64,000 bases of DNA from positions 1,930,711 through 1,994,710 of the forward strand of contig NZ_BDUB01000001.1 in assembly GCF_002218065.1 (NCBI RefSeq), in the 5' to 3' direction. The position numbers were made by a program, and so were the translations under genes. The stretch comes from Nodularia sp. NIES-3585 (GTDB taxonomy: Bacteria > Cyanobacteriota > Cyanobacteriia > Cyanobacteriales > Nostocaceae). Under the pieces are notes generated by a model. That model did no database searches. It saw nothing but the letters and a program-made list of their open reading frames with translations, and was not told the DNA's origin. Within the stretch, counting starts at the first letter, position 1. Every line of letters begins with the position of its first letter. Below are positions 18,143 to 27,360 of the stretch, piece after piece.

Positions 18143-18184
18143 GTTTGAAATTTTCTCTATAAATCTTGCTGCCAGGAATTAATC

Positions 18185-18364
18185 ATGCTTAAAGATGCAC
18201 AAGGACTGGTAGTTACAACAGATTCAGTCCCAGCGATTCCTGCTATTAACCGTTCCATCGATCAAACACTTTGTGATGGTAAAGATGCAGAAACAGCAAT
18301 TTTACCTTGTGCGTTAACTCATGCTTATGGAAAGGAAAACTCGCAAAAAATAATTAAAAAATAA
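18185..18364 (+). CDS. Short protein of unknown function, possibly truncated
   Basis: Protein of 59 aa starting MLKDAQGLVVTTDSVPAIPA and ending GKENSQKIIKK. The middle (AINRSIDQTLCDGKDAETAIL) resembles the first helices of larger cyanobacterial TPR-like proteins, so this may be a fragment. Its leader and first residues (MLK-x-x-QG) duplicate those of the gene at 17868, but the rest differs. The 278 bp that follow carry no recognised gene. Confidence 0.4.
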   Translation: MLKDAQGLVVTTDSVPAIPAINRSIDQTLCDGKDAETAILPCALTHAYGKENSQKIIKK

Positions 18365-18642
18365 AGTAAGGTACCTGCACCTAGTTTTTTAAACGACTCT
18401 AGGCTATAGAAGGGTTTTAGCCTCCAAATTATATAATTTAAATGGGTGATAGCTGAATTAAGTCAATGCGATCGCATTAACTTAATTGGTGGCGCACAAA
18501 GAGGAGTTTAGAATGAAAGAGAACAGAGGCAATAATTAAGGGTTATTGGAGTGTAAATAGCTTGGGCTTTGAATACCTGTAGAGACTATACCTCTTAACT
18601 CAATACTGATGACTCCCCATTCGTAAATTTAACTAACAACTG

Positions 18643-19077
18643 ATGCAAGAGCTTGACAACGAAAAAACCATCGACCTACTCAACGCCATCATGGAATTTG
18701 AACTAGCGGGAGTAGTACGCTACACCCATTATTCCTTAATGGTGACTGGCCCTAATCGTATTCCCATCGTGGCTTTTTTCAAAGCGCAGGCTAGTGAATC
18801 TCTACTTCATGCCCAACAGGTAGGAGAAATCCTCACTGGTTTAGAGGGGCATCCCTCTCTCAAAATCGCCCAAATGGAAGAAACTTATCAGCACACAGTC
18901 AAGGATATTTTGGCAGAAAGCTTATCCCATGAAAAGAAAGCGCTGGATTTGTACAAAAGTCTGTTGGTAACTGTCACCAATGCCAGCATTTATCTAGAAG
19001 AATTTGCTCGTGGCATGATTGGGCAAGAAGAGATGCATAATCTCGAACTAAAAAAGATGCTCCGCGATTTCAGCTAA
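18643..19077 (+). CDS. Ferritin-like / bacterioferritin-type protein
   Basis: Soluble four-helix ferritin-like protein of 144 aa. Iron-ligand positions are visible in MEFELAGVVRYTHYSL (E..., H), SESLLHAQQVGEIL (E...H), and the C-terminal helix YLEEFARGMIGQEEMHNLELKKM (E...E..H). It probably oxidises and stores iron. The next gene on the same strand encodes an FTR1 iron permease, and a metal-chelate-binding lipoprotein follows, so the context supports iron handling. Whether it assembles as a 24-mer like true Bfr cannot be told from sequence. Confidence 0.8.
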   Translation: MQELDNEKTIDLLNAIMEFELAGVVRYTHYSLMVTGPNRIPIVAFFKAQASESLLHAQQVGEILTGLEGHPSLKIAQMEETYQHTVKDILAESLSHEKKALDLYKSLLVTVTNASIYLEEFARGMIGQEEMHNLELKKMLRDFS

Positions 19078-19192
19078 ATAATTAGGGGAGTAGGCAGTAG
19101 GCAGTAGGCAGTAGGGGAAAAAGCAGGGGAGTAGTGAGGGAGAATTTGACAAAAAATAGGACTTCTTGACTATGTTTCAAAAACTTTCCTCT

Positions 19193-19263
19193 TCTCCCCA
19201 CTCCCCACTCCCCACTCCCCACTCCTCATTCCCCACTCCCCACTCCCCATTCCCCATTCCCCA
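19193..19263. repeat. C-rich tandem repeat just before the FTR1 start codon
   Basis: Nine or ten near-identical units of CCCCACT(C) immediately upstream of ATG 19267. A G-rich counterpart lies at 19083-19130. The unit occupies the place of the ribosome-binding site, so initiation of the permease gene has no visible Shine-Dalgarno sequence. Confidence 0.6.
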
Positions 19264-19266
19264 CCC

Positions 19267-20235
19267 ATGAATCTCAGCACCGCTCTACCTACTTTTGTCA
19301 TCACACTCCGAGAAGGAGTAGAAGCTGCCCTCGTTGTGGGCATTGTCCTAGCTTTGCTGAAAAAAGCCAACCAATCCCGACTCAACCCTTGGGTATATGC
19401 TGGTGTTGGTGTTGGCATTGTGATTAGTGTCCTCATAGGTGTGTTATTTACTTGGTTAATTCAAATACTAGGGGCAGTAAATCCTCAATACACCTCAGTC
19501 GTTGAGCCAATGCTAGAAACTGTGTTTAGTGTCTTGGCGATCGCTATGCTCAGTTGGATGCTAATCTGGATGACGAAACAAGCCAGATTTATGAAAGCGC
19601 AAGTTGAAGGAGCAGTCACACAAGCGCTAACACAAAACTCAAATGCTGGTTGGGGCGTGTTTAGTTTAATTTTGATCGCCGTTGTTCGTGAAGGTTTTGA
19701 AACCGTTTTATTTATTGCTGCTAATTTTCAAGCAGGATTAGTTCCTGCATTAGGTGCAATTGCTGGTTTACTAGGGGCAACTGTTATTGGAGTCTTACTA
19801 TTTAAATTGGGTGTCAAAATCAACATCCGCCAGTTTTTCCAAGCGATGGGCGTTTTATTGGTGTTGATAGTTTCAGGGTTAGTAGTTTCCGCGCTGAAGC
19901 ATTTTGATGAAGGTTTGGCTAACCTTGCCCTGAGCAGTAGCACTCCAGAAAATATTTGTTTATATTACGATCACTTTAGCAAAATCCACTCCTGCATTTT
20001 GGGGCCAATGGTGTGGAACACTGACACAATATTGCCAGATAAACAATTCCCCGGTATTATTCTCAAATCTTTGTTCGGCTACAGAGAACATCTGTATTTA
20101 TTACAAGCAATCAGTTATGTTCTATTTTTAGCCCCTGTTAGTTGGCTTTATTTCCGCAGTCTAACTGGTGGTGATGTTCAAAATGTTAAAAATCATTCAG
20201 TAACTCAAAAACCCATGAGTTCTGCAAAGGAATAA
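19267..20235 (+). CDS. FTR1-family high-affinity iron permease
   Basis: Membrane permease of 322 aa with about seven transmembrane segments. The two iron-translocating REXXE motifs are visible: REGVE in the first helix (about residue 16) and REGFE in the fourth (about residue 141). It resembles EfeU/FTR1 in cyanobacteria, which lack a multicopper oxidase partner. An extra-cytoplasmic loop with ENICLYYDHFSKIHSC precedes the last helix. Likely part of an iron uptake and storage group with the ferritin-like gene upstream. Confidence 0.9.
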   Translation: MNLSTALPTFVITLREGVEAALVVGIVLALLKKANQSRLNPWVYAGVGVGIVISVLIGVLFTWLIQILGAVNPQYTSVVEPMLETVFSVLAIAMLSWMLIWMTKQARFMKAQVEGAVTQALTQNSNAGWGVFSLILIAVVREGFETVLFIAANFQAGLVPALGAIAGLLGATVIGVLLFKLGVKINIRQFFQAMGVLLVLIVSGLVVSALKHFDEGLANLALSSSTPENICLYYDHFSKIHSCILGPMVWNTDTILPDKQFPGIILKSLFGYREHLYLLQAISYVLFLAPVSWLYFRSLTGGDVQNVKNHSVTQKPMSSAKE

Positions 20236-20267
20236 AAAAATAATTCGGCGAACATAACTATCCCGCG

Positions 20268-20345
20268 TAGGCGGCTTTCCCTCCGGGAAGACGCTTTGCG
20301 TCATGTCTGTGTAGCCGCGTTCGCCATTGGCGTTGCGGTAGCAAT
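20268..20345. repeat. Dispersed repeat cluster (GCGTAGGCGG / GCGTTCGCC type)
   Basis: Short GC-rich repeat units (CGCGTAGGCGGCTTTCCC, GGGAAGACGCTTTGCGTCAT, GCCGCGTTCGCCATTGGCG) downstream of the FTR1 gene. Similar units occur at 28085-28125 and 31556-31585. No coding content is apparent in the 541-bp gap 20236-20776 apart from this and the palindrome at 20626-20701. Confidence 0.55.
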
Positions 20346-20625
20346 ATGACCATCGCCAGGGTTAATATCTAAAGCCTGGCTGAGAATACTGTGATTACTT
20401 CAAGTACATCTGATGCTAATTCCTGCTCAAAAGTACAATCTGTTGGTTGGTTAAGGATTGTCACCTTAGTGCTATATTATTCACAGAATGCAAAAATCAA
20501 TTCACTACCAAAGCGTAAAAGCCTATCTTTGTGTGTAATTACAAGTTATGCAATATTTCCTTGAACTAGAAGAGATAACTCAGAGGATGTTTTAAAAGTC
20601 TTATTGTCGGTAGCAAAACATTCTA

Positions 20626-20701
20626 GATCCCCCTAAATCCCCCTTCAGAAGGGGGACTTTGATCACTATTCCCCCCTTGAAAAGGGGGGCTAGGGGGGAT
20701 C
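20626..20701. repeat. Palindromic GATCCCCCTAAATCCCCCTT element
   Basis: 76-bp palindromic repeat with GATCCCCC...GGGGGATC ends and an internal CCCTTCAGAAGGG hairpin. An inverted relative is at 42226-42290. This is a widespread cyanobacterial intergenic repeat that forms strong stem-loops in RNA. Confidence 0.7.
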
Positions 20702-20776
20702 ATTAAGTGCCTAAAATCACAGCCGGACACTTTTAAAACAACCTCTCAGCAACACCAATTGATTTTTTATTGATCC

Positions 20777-21685
20777 TTAATTTACTGCCAATAAATCTTG
20801 CTGAAGCTGCCGACAGGCTTTTTCTATTGTCTCTATGCTGCCTGGATTTACCAACCCGTAATAGTCAAAAATATAGACTCGATTATTTTTAGTGGCTTGT
20901 AGTTGTTGCCAAAAAGCTTCCTTTTTAAAAGATTCTAAAACTTTGGTTTCCGAACCTCCTTGTGGAGAATTGACTATAATAATTACCTCTGGATTTGCCT
21001 CTAAAACTTTCTCCGCTGACAGCGTGACATATCCACCAATTGGACTTTGACCTTGTAATTCTGCTGCCAAGTTTTTTGCCTGGAATTTTGCCAACAAATC
21101 CCCAGCCCAACTATTTTTATTCGGTGCTAAAATTGGCTGACGGCTTACCAGAACTAAAGTAGAAGGACTCTGAGTTAACTTATCTGGTAAAAAAGTTTTA
21201 TAGCGATTTAATAAAGGTTCGGGGTCAGCATCAATTAACTGAGCCAAGTTTTTAGTAAGTTCTCCTAACGATTCCCAGGTATTCACTTTTGTCAGCAACG
21301 TAGAAACTCCTAGCTGCTGGAGTCTTTGCATTGGTTGGGTAGAAAAACCCTCTGCACCAATTACCAAATCTGGTTTTAAGTCCACAATTTTTTCTAAATT
21401 TGGCGGACTCTGCCCTTCACTGACGCGGGCAATTTCATCGAATCGCGGATCATCATTAAATAATTTACTCCCAGTAATACCTACAAGCTTGCTGGGATCA
21501 AGCTGATATATAATATCTGTAGCAAGTGAAGAAAGAGCCACAACTCTTGTGGCAGATTCTTGTGGTAACTGTTGAGACGTTGTTTTTGCTGATACCTGTG
21601 GCTGTTGTGTAGTTGCAGTGTTACAAGCAACTAAAACTAAACTCAACACAAATGCTAAAACAGAGACAATTCCACGAAGATACAT
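20777..21685 (-). CDS. ABC transporter substrate-binding lipoprotein (iron-siderophore/cobalamin type)
   Basis: Periplasmic binding lipoprotein of 302 aa in the BtuF/FhuD/FecB superfamily (class III). The signal peptide ends in lipobox LVLVAC (about residue 21). The family motif TRVVALSSLATDIIYQL and VDLKPDLVIGAEG are present, with a long helix between two lobes and the C-terminal NNRVYIFDYYGLVNPGSI. Ligand could be a siderophore, haem or cobalamin; nearby ECF cobalt and iron genes do not decide this. No permease or ATPase of this system is in the window. Confidence 0.85.
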   Translation of the reverse strand: MYLRGIVSVLAFVLSLVLVACNTATTQQPQVSAKTTSQQLPQESATRVVALSSLATDIIYQLDPSKLVGITGSKLFNDDPRFDEIARVSEGQSPPNLEKIVDLKPDLVIGAEGFSTQPMQRLQQLGVSTLLTKVNTWESLGELTKNLAQLIDADPEPLLNRYKTFLPDKLTQSPSTLVLVSRQPILAPNKNSWAGDLLAKFQAKNLAAELQGQSPIGGYVTLSAEKVLEANPEVIIIVNSPQGGSETKVLESFKKEAFWQQLQATKNNRVYIFDYYGLVNPGSIETIEKACRQLQQDLLAVN

Positions 21686-22139
21686 ATTAAACTTCCTTGC
21701 TGATATAAATAATTAAAAGCCAACTTATCACCACATTCCAAATTAACAAAATCTGGTCATACCATTTTTATATAAGGATGCATAAAAAGAACTCCACCCT
21801 ATCTGTTAATTAACCCTCCGGTGCAAGCTGAGAGGCAAACCGATTTACCCCCTACCCGCTTGCAGGGTAGGGGGTGGGGTCGAAATAATATACAGCTTCA
21901 CAATTAATTGCTATTATAATGTTGTTTACTGTATTTCAGCATAAAAAATGCGAGCAGACACACAAGCCAAAATTCCATAAGGAACCCATAACTGCACCGC
22001 TCGCCATTATCTATACAAGGTTGATTTAAAAAAGCTATACTTAAGTGTAGCGTAATAATACGAAAATTAATGTTAGATAGATAACAAATGTAATTTGTCT
22101 AATTAATTGCCAGTCAAATTGTTGACTATACTGATATTT
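21686..22139. other. Intergenic region with repeat, no gene seen
   Basis: 454 bp between the divergently unrelated binding-protein and mobA genes. It contains AT-rich DNA and a repeat CCGGTGCAAGC...CCCCCTACCCGCTTGCAGGGT (about 21821-21890) similar in style to the MITE-like copies at 6484 and 7940. No RNA gene recognised. Confidence 0.5.
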
Positions 22140-22748
22140 TTATTTGACCAAAGCCCAGTCTTCTGGAGTATTACAGTTAAATAACATCTCTGATGTTGGT
22201 AAGGACAAAGCTTGTATGGGCTGCTGATTCAGCCACGGCTGGAATGACCGCCCGCCTTGATTAATAAATTCTAAAAGTTGCGGCAAACAGCGCCGTCGAT
22301 AAAAACCACATAGAGGTTGCCAGCCTTTACTATGATCAACCAAAGTGGCGATCGCTTCATCCGGTACACTATCAAGTTCATTCGCCCATGCTTGCAACAC
22401 CTTAACCCGCAACCGAGGCAAATCACAGGCTAGTAACAATACCCAATCGGTTTGTACCTGCGCCAACCCCTGAGCAAATCCTACCAGTGGCCCGTGGTCA
22501 GGGGAAGTTGAGGCAGACAAAGGTACTTCCTGAATGAATTGGCAACTAGGTAATATTAAGTGCTGATAGCGTTCTGGCCAGGGAGTGACGACATAAACAT
22601 TATCTGTACAACCTGCGGCAACACCGCAAACTAACTGCAACAAAGGCATCCCTCCAATAGAAATCAGGGCTTTATCCTCACCCATGCGAGAACTCTTTCC
22701 ACCAGCTAAGACAATAGTACTCTGTAAAGAATTATGCTTTCTACTCAT
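22140..22748 (-). CDS. mobA: Molybdenum cofactor guanylyltransferase MobA
   Basis: Transfers GMP from GTP to molybdopterin to make the guanine dinucleotide form used by molybdoenzymes. The N-terminal nucleotide-binding loop STIVLAGGKSSRMGEDKALI (about residues 10-29) is the family signature; LLACDLPRL carries the metal-binding Asp. Length of 202 aa is normal. It follows the DUF255 gene on the same strand after 15 bp, so the two are probably co-transcribed. Confidence 0.92.
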   Translation of the reverse strand: MSRKHNSLQSTIVLAGGKSSRMGEDKALISIGGMPLLQLVCGVAAGCTDNVYVVTPWPERYQHLILPSCQFIQEVPLSASTSPDHGPLVGFAQGLAQVQTDWVLLLACDLPRLRVKVLQAWANELDSVPDEAIATLVDHSKGWQPLCGFYRRRCLPQLLEFINQGGRSFQPWLNQQPIQALSLPTSEMLFNCNTPEDWALVK

Positions 22749-22763
22749 CTTTTATATTTCCGC

Positions 22764-24821
22764 TCACGCCCTAGTCTGACTTTGCTGCACTTGCTGTAAC
22801 AACTGTTCTTCACTTTGGGCTGGTGCAAGACACTGGAATCCTTGGCAAACTAAACCGAGGCTACCTGATGGTAAATCAGATACCACCGCAAACTCTGTCA
22901 CAGGTAGATACTTGGTGATCAGAGGACTTATCTGCTCAATAGTGCTGCGAATCAAGGTAGAGTTACGATACCAATCTAAGGCTGTAAACAAGCTGGGGCA
23001 AGCCTGGGGAGCGTTACGCATCACGCTACTAAAAGCTTTGAGTGCTGGCTCGGCTAAGTCCAGATAATGTAGATTATCGGTGAGTAGGGAAAGACGGACT
23101 AAGTTAGCGATCGCCACTCCATTCGCAGATGGTGTAGCATTATCTGCATAACTGCGTTCGCGCACAATTAAATCTTGACTAGCATCCGTGGCGGTATTGA
23201 AATAGCCACCTAATTCTACACTCCAGAGAAACTCATTGAATTCATCTTGTAGTGCGATCGCAGTTTCTAACCAAGATTTTTGTTCAGGGAAACAGCCTTG
23301 TAAATCCAGCAGCGCCTTAATAAACAAAGCGTAATCTTCAGACTGCGCCAACACAGCTGCTTCACCTTGATAATTGAGTCGATGGAAACGCCCATCTACA
23401 AACTGATTTTGCAGAATAAAGTTTGCGGCTCGAATTGCGATTTCCAGATATAACGGTTGTTGAAATACCTTCCCAGCCCTAGCCAACCCGGAAATCATCA
23501 AACTATTCCAGGCCACAATCATCTTCGTATCTGTCACCGCCGGAATGCGTCCAGGCCAACCACCAGTTTTCGCTTCCTGATTATTCGCAGCAGGCGGAAA
23601 AGTTTTCACTGACTCTGGCTTGTTACCATAACGCGCCGCAAATAACTTACTCAAAGCAATTTCTATCCTGGCGCTCAGTTCCCCCTCATGGCGACGTTGT
23701 AAAACATTCTTACCTTCAAAGTTCCCATTAGGAGTTATCGTAAACTGTTGTTGTAATTCCGTTAGTTCCTCTGAAGTTAACAGTTGTTGCAGTTCGCTGT
23801 AACTCCAGACATAAAAAGCTCCTTCGTCTGGTTCTACATCCGTAGAGTTAGTAAAACTATCAGCATCTTGAGCCGCATAAAAATAACCTTCTGGAGCCGT
23901 CATTTCTCGCCGTAGCCATTCCACAGTCCCAGCCACAGACCTCATAAATGCGGGTTCTTTAACTCCATTACTCCATAAATTTGCGAGATACTCCACAATT
24001 TGACCATTGTCATAAAGCATCTTTTCAAAGTGAGGTACTGTCCAAGTGGGATCAACGGTATAGCGATGAAAACCACCACCCACATGATCATAAATACCTC
24101 CCAAAGCTAAATCTAGTCCCCGTTGAATACAAATTTGTTTGCCATCATACTGCGATGGCAACACAAATCGAGTCCCCCGTAATGCTAACTCTGCGTAGGG
24201 GATCATCGGGAAACTATTACCAGATTGATTCGGAGTAATTACGCCTGTGCTAGTTTCCCAACCTTGGCGAAGTAATTCATTTTCTGCAACTTGATTTGTC
24301 GCGCCATTTTGCAATACCGCAGAGGTGAGGAGCGACTCAATAATTAATGCTTTACGTTGGCTTAAATCTTCTTTTTCTGTATCGTAGTAGCGGCGTAGAG
24401 CTTGCAGAACTTGTAAAAATCCTGGACGACCGTAGCGGGGTTCTAAAGGAAAGTAAGTTCCAGCATAAAATGGCACCAAATCCTCTGGGGATAAAAAGAC
24501 ATTTAAAGGCCAACCACCTTGACCACTCATCATCTGCAACGCTTGCATATAGATGCTGTCGAGGTCGGGTCTTTCTTCCCGATCTACTTTAATAGGTAAA
24601 AAATTGGCATTCATGTACTCAGCGATCGCTAGGTCTGAGAAAGCCTCACCTTCCATCACAGTACACCAGTGGCAACTAGAATAACCAATGGAGAGAAAAA
24701 TAGGTTTATTTTGATCCCTTGCACTTGCAAGAGCTTCGTCACACCAAGACCACCAATCAATCGGGTTGTCAGCGTGTTTGCGGAGATAGAGACTCTTAGC
24801 TTCAGCAAGGCGATTAGTCAT
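22764..24821 (-). CDS. Thioredoxin-domain protein, DUF255/YyaL (spermatogenesis-associated 20) family
   Basis: Protein of 685 aa with an N-terminal thioredoxin-like domain. The motif GYSSCHWCTVMEGEAFSD (about residues 46-63) has the CxxC-like Cys-His-Trp-Cys. A long (alpha/alpha)6-barrel region resembling N-acylglucosamine epimerases follows, with GGIYDHVGGGFHRYTVD and TVPHFEKMLYDNGQ. Family length and N-terminus (NPIDWWSWCDEAL) match well. Biochemical role is not established; a redox or glycan-linked function has been proposed for homologues. Shares a likely operon with mobA downstream. Confidence 0.88.
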   Translation of the reverse strand: MTNRLAEAKSLYLRKHADNPIDWWSWCDEALASARDQNKPIFLSIGYSSCHWCTVMEGEAFSDLAIAEYMNANFLPIKVDREERPDLDSIYMQALQMMSGQGGWPLNVFLSPEDLVPFYAGTYFPLEPRYGRPGFLQVLQALRRYYDTEKEDLSQRKALIIESLLTSAVLQNGATNQVAENELLRQGWETSTGVITPNQSGNSFPMIPYAELALRGTRFVLPSQYDGKQICIQRGLDLALGGIYDHVGGGFHRYTVDPTWTVPHFEKMLYDNGQIVEYLANLWSNGVKEPAFMRSVAGTVEWLRREMTAPEGYFYAAQDADSFTNSTDVEPDEGAFYVWSYSELQQLLTSEELTELQQQFTITPNGNFEGKNVLQRRHEGELSARIEIALSKLFAARYGNKPESVKTFPPAANNQEAKTGGWPGRIPAVTDTKMIVAWNSLMISGLARAGKVFQQPLYLEIAIRAANFILQNQFVDGRFHRLNYQGEAAVLAQSEDYALFIKALLDLQGCFPEQKSWLETAIALQDEFNEFLWSVELGGYFNTATDASQDLIVRERSYADNATPSANGVAIANLVRLSLLTDNLHYLDLAEPALKAFSSVMRNAPQACPSLFTALDWYRNSTLIRSTIEQISPLITKYLPVTEFAVVSDLPSGSLGLVCQGFQCLAPAQSEEQLLQQVQQSQTRA

Positions 24822-25767
24822 AATTGTGATGCAAATAGTTGCCTTATTTGCTCAGTTTACCCTGTTCTTAGGAGCCTCAGCCTAGAACTATATCTACACA
24901 AGCCAAAAACTCAACCAGCGACCTATCCCTGGGGGACGAGAACATCGACTCAACTGACTGTAGTAACTAGCTATTCATCTCAAAGAACGTAATAAAAAGC
25001 TGACAATTGTGACTCGCGTTTCTGGTGTTGATGAGGTTGCCCTTGTCTGAATTCGATGATTCGGGCTAAGACCTGCTATCAGATGGAGTAAAAAGGTAAT
25101 TATGGCAGCTTGCACAAGTTTTTCAGGCATGACAGGTATTCCTTTGTTAATAGTACTGGGAGCAATGCGATTTCTGTAAATACACGCCTGACTATTGGTT
25201 TACCGGAATTGACAAGATTAATCGGATCATTGATCAACAACAAGCTAGAAAAATGTTGAGAAAGTTACCAATAGTTGACATAAATTCACTATAAATACAC
25301 CTGATCCAGTGGTTTTTAGTAGACCCTAATATTTAGGATTTAGTGCTAGATGTATGAATTTTCCGGCAAGAAAAGGTCTTGTCGTAGATATAACTTGTTT
25401 ATTTTTTACTTTTTCCTCCCCGACAAATGGAGATATACATTTAGACGTTTATCTTCTATAAAAAGTGCCTAAGAGGATTTTTTCCATCTGTCAAATAGGG
25501 GAGGAATTAGCGAAAACTTGGACAAAAACAGCAATCAGTCGTTGACTAAAGAACCAGGAGAGACGGGATCGCCGACTGGGACAGGTCGTCGTCAATTGCA
25601 CAACAAATTGAAATCAATCAAAAGCCTCGCTCATCAGCATTCTGATTTTTGTCAGCGTAGCGTCCCCTAGGCTCTGTTTTGACTTCACCGCCGTACTAGT
25701 CTTTAGGCAGGACGAGTATCAAGCCGATAAGATAGATATAAAATTAGAATACCTACAAGCACGCTGC
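24822..25767. other. Long intergenic region upstream of clpP
   Basis: 946 bp with no supported gene. Short open frames exist (for example the frame overlapping the DUF255 start) but none has family features. AT-rich stretches at 25370-25450 and just before clpP may hold its promoter (TAAGATAGATATAAAAT near 25725-25745). GC-rich CAGCGTAGCGTCCCCTAGG at about 25655 resembles a dispersed repeat. Confidence 0.45.
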
Positions 25768-26379
25768 ATGATTCCTATCGTTGTTGAACAATCTGGTCGA
25801 GGCGAACGCGCCTTTGATATCTACTCACGACTGTTGCGTGAGCGCATCATATTTTTGGGACAACAGGTTGATAACGACATTGCAAATTTGATTGTTGCCC
25901 AATTGCTATTCTTGGATTCTGAAGACTCGGAGAAAGACATTTATTTGTATATTAATTCTCCCGGCGGTTCAGTCATGGCTGGCATGGGCATTTTTGATAC
26001 CATGAAGCACATCCGTCCTGATGTCTGTACTATTTGTACTGGACTAGGAGCAAGTATGGGTGCTTTCCTCCTCAGTGCAGGTGCTAAAGGTAAGCGAATG
26101 AGTCTACCCCACTCTCGGATTATGATTCATCAACCCTTGGGTGGCGCTCAAGGACAGGCGACTGATATTGAAATTCAAGCACGGGAAATCTTATACCACA
26201 AGCAACGGCTAAATGAATATTTAGCTGAACATACTGGTCAACCAATTGAACGTATTGCTGAAGATACCGAACGCGACTTCTTTATGTCTCCAGAAGAAGC
26301 TAAAGAATATGGCTTGATTGACCAAGTTATTGACCGTCACGCTGCTGGTAGCCGTCCGGTTCCTGTTCTTAATCACTAG
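25768..26379 (+). CDS. clpP: ATP-dependent Clp protease proteolytic subunit
   Basis: Serine protease that forms a tetradecameric barrel and works with ClpX/ClpC ATPases. Length 203 aa. Catalytic triad residues are visible: Ser in [14 protein letters not shown] (about residue 101), His in [11 protein letters not shown] (about residue 126) and Asp downstream in [11 protein letters not shown] (about residue 175). The N-terminus [23 protein letters not shown] is standard. Cyanobacteria have several clpP paralogues, and which one this is cannot be decided here; no clpX follows. Confidence 0.96.
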   Translation: MIPIVVEQSGRGERAFDIYSRLLRERIIFLGQQVDNDIANLIVAQLLFLDSEDSEKDIYLYINSPGGSVMAGMGIFDTMKHIRPDVCTICTGLGASMGAFLLSAGAKGKRMSLPHSRIMIHQPLGGAQGQATDIEIQAREILYHKQRLNEYLAEHTGQPIERIAEDTERDFFMSPEEAKEYGLIDQVIDRHAAGSRPVPVLNH

Positions 26380-26478
26380 AGAGTAGGGAGTAAAGGCAGG
26401 GGAGCGGGGGAGTTGGAAATTACCGACCTTTCCTCCTCTTCCCGGCATCCTGCCCCCTTTCCTGTTCCCACTCCTTGA

Positions 26479-27360
26479 TTAAAATCCCGCTACTGGGTCT
26501 GGCTGCGACTCCAGGTGTTGGAGAAAACCGTGTAATTCTTCTTCGGTGAGCAAAGTACGTCCCCGCTTGCCGTAGGTTTTAATTAAATGCTCTCTTCCCT
26601 GTTCTGCTGACCAGCCTAAACGCTGAAGTTCGACATCTGTTTTAGCAATGACATCAGATAAATCCACTGGTTCACTTCTCTTATTTTTCTTACCTATACC
26701 TATGGGATGACTTACATTGTCTGGCGAACTATAATTGCGGGGTGTAAATGGTGTGACATTACTCGCAAAATTTCCAGAAAATGTCTGACGTTCCGGCTGC
26801 TGATCAGGCATCGTTTCCCGGTTTTCCAATGGGGTATCGAATTCTAGGTGTTGGTTGTGAGTTGCCGGCACATTTTGATGGAAATCTGGGCTGTAGGTAT
26901 CGTCTTGATCAGAACTTTTTGTGTCAATTTTTATTGACTCTGTTTTGAGATTCTGTTCGCTCAGAGGAGGTAGAGATATCTCTCGATCATTGGGTGCTGA
27001 CCATTGGCTACTACCAAAGTCTTCATTTGTAACGGGGGAATAGCTAGCCTGATTAGGCTGATTCAATTTCACCTTGGCGGTGTTCAAGGGAGGATTCAAT
27101 TGCACTGGTGATGTTGCTTGGGGAGCAAATTCTACCGATGCTTGTGGCGAATTGCTGATACCCAAAACCATTAATGCTCTGGTTCTGGCTTTATCTTCTG
27201 CTACTTCTACGGTTTCTGCCCCTGCCATGCCAGTAGCACGAGTAACATTTTCAATTTGGACGCTAGCCCGGACAATGTACTTTCCTTGAAAAATTTGCAC
27301 TAACTCAGTAATAATACTGCCCTGGGGATACAAGCTCTGAAATTGAGCTAACATCAACAT
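26479..27360 (-). CDS. Conserved cyanobacterial protein of unknown function
   Basis: Protein of 293 aa. An N-terminal domain (GKYIVRASVQIENVTRATGMA, then ETVEVAEDKARTRALMVLGI; residues about 27-72) is followed by a long low-complexity linker rich in Ser, Gln and Pro (about 75-225). A short conserved C-terminal domain (VDLSDVIAKTDVELQRLGWS then GREHLIKTYGKRGRTLLTEEEL) ends it. The first domain is reminiscent of single-strand-annealing/Rad52-type N-terminal sequences and the last resembles a small helical module, but I cannot assign a function. It converges on clpP with 99 bp between. Confidence 0.6.
   Translation of the reverse strand: MLMLAQFQSLYPQGSIITELVQIFQGKYIVRASVQIENVTRATGMAGAETVEVAEDKARTRALMVLGISNSPQASVEFAPQATSPVQLNPPLNTAKVKLNQPNQASYSPVTNEDFGSSQWSAPNDREISLPPLSEQNLKTESIKIDTKSSDQDDTYSPDFHQNVPATHNQHLEFDTPLENRETMPDQQPERQTFSGNFASNVTPFTPRNYSSPDNVSHPIGIGKKNKRSEPVDLSDVIAKTDVELQRLGWSAEQGREHLIKTYGKRGRTLLTEEELHGFLQHLESQPDPVAGF

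Noticed and set aside
19193-19263. Regular CCCCACT repeats as a possible CRISPR array
   Set aside because: Units are adjacent and short without unique spacers; this is a simple tandem repeat.
24669-24992. 107-codon plus-strand frame overlapping the DUF255 gene start
   Set aside because: It is the shadow of a well-supported minus-strand gene and its tail in the gap has no family features.
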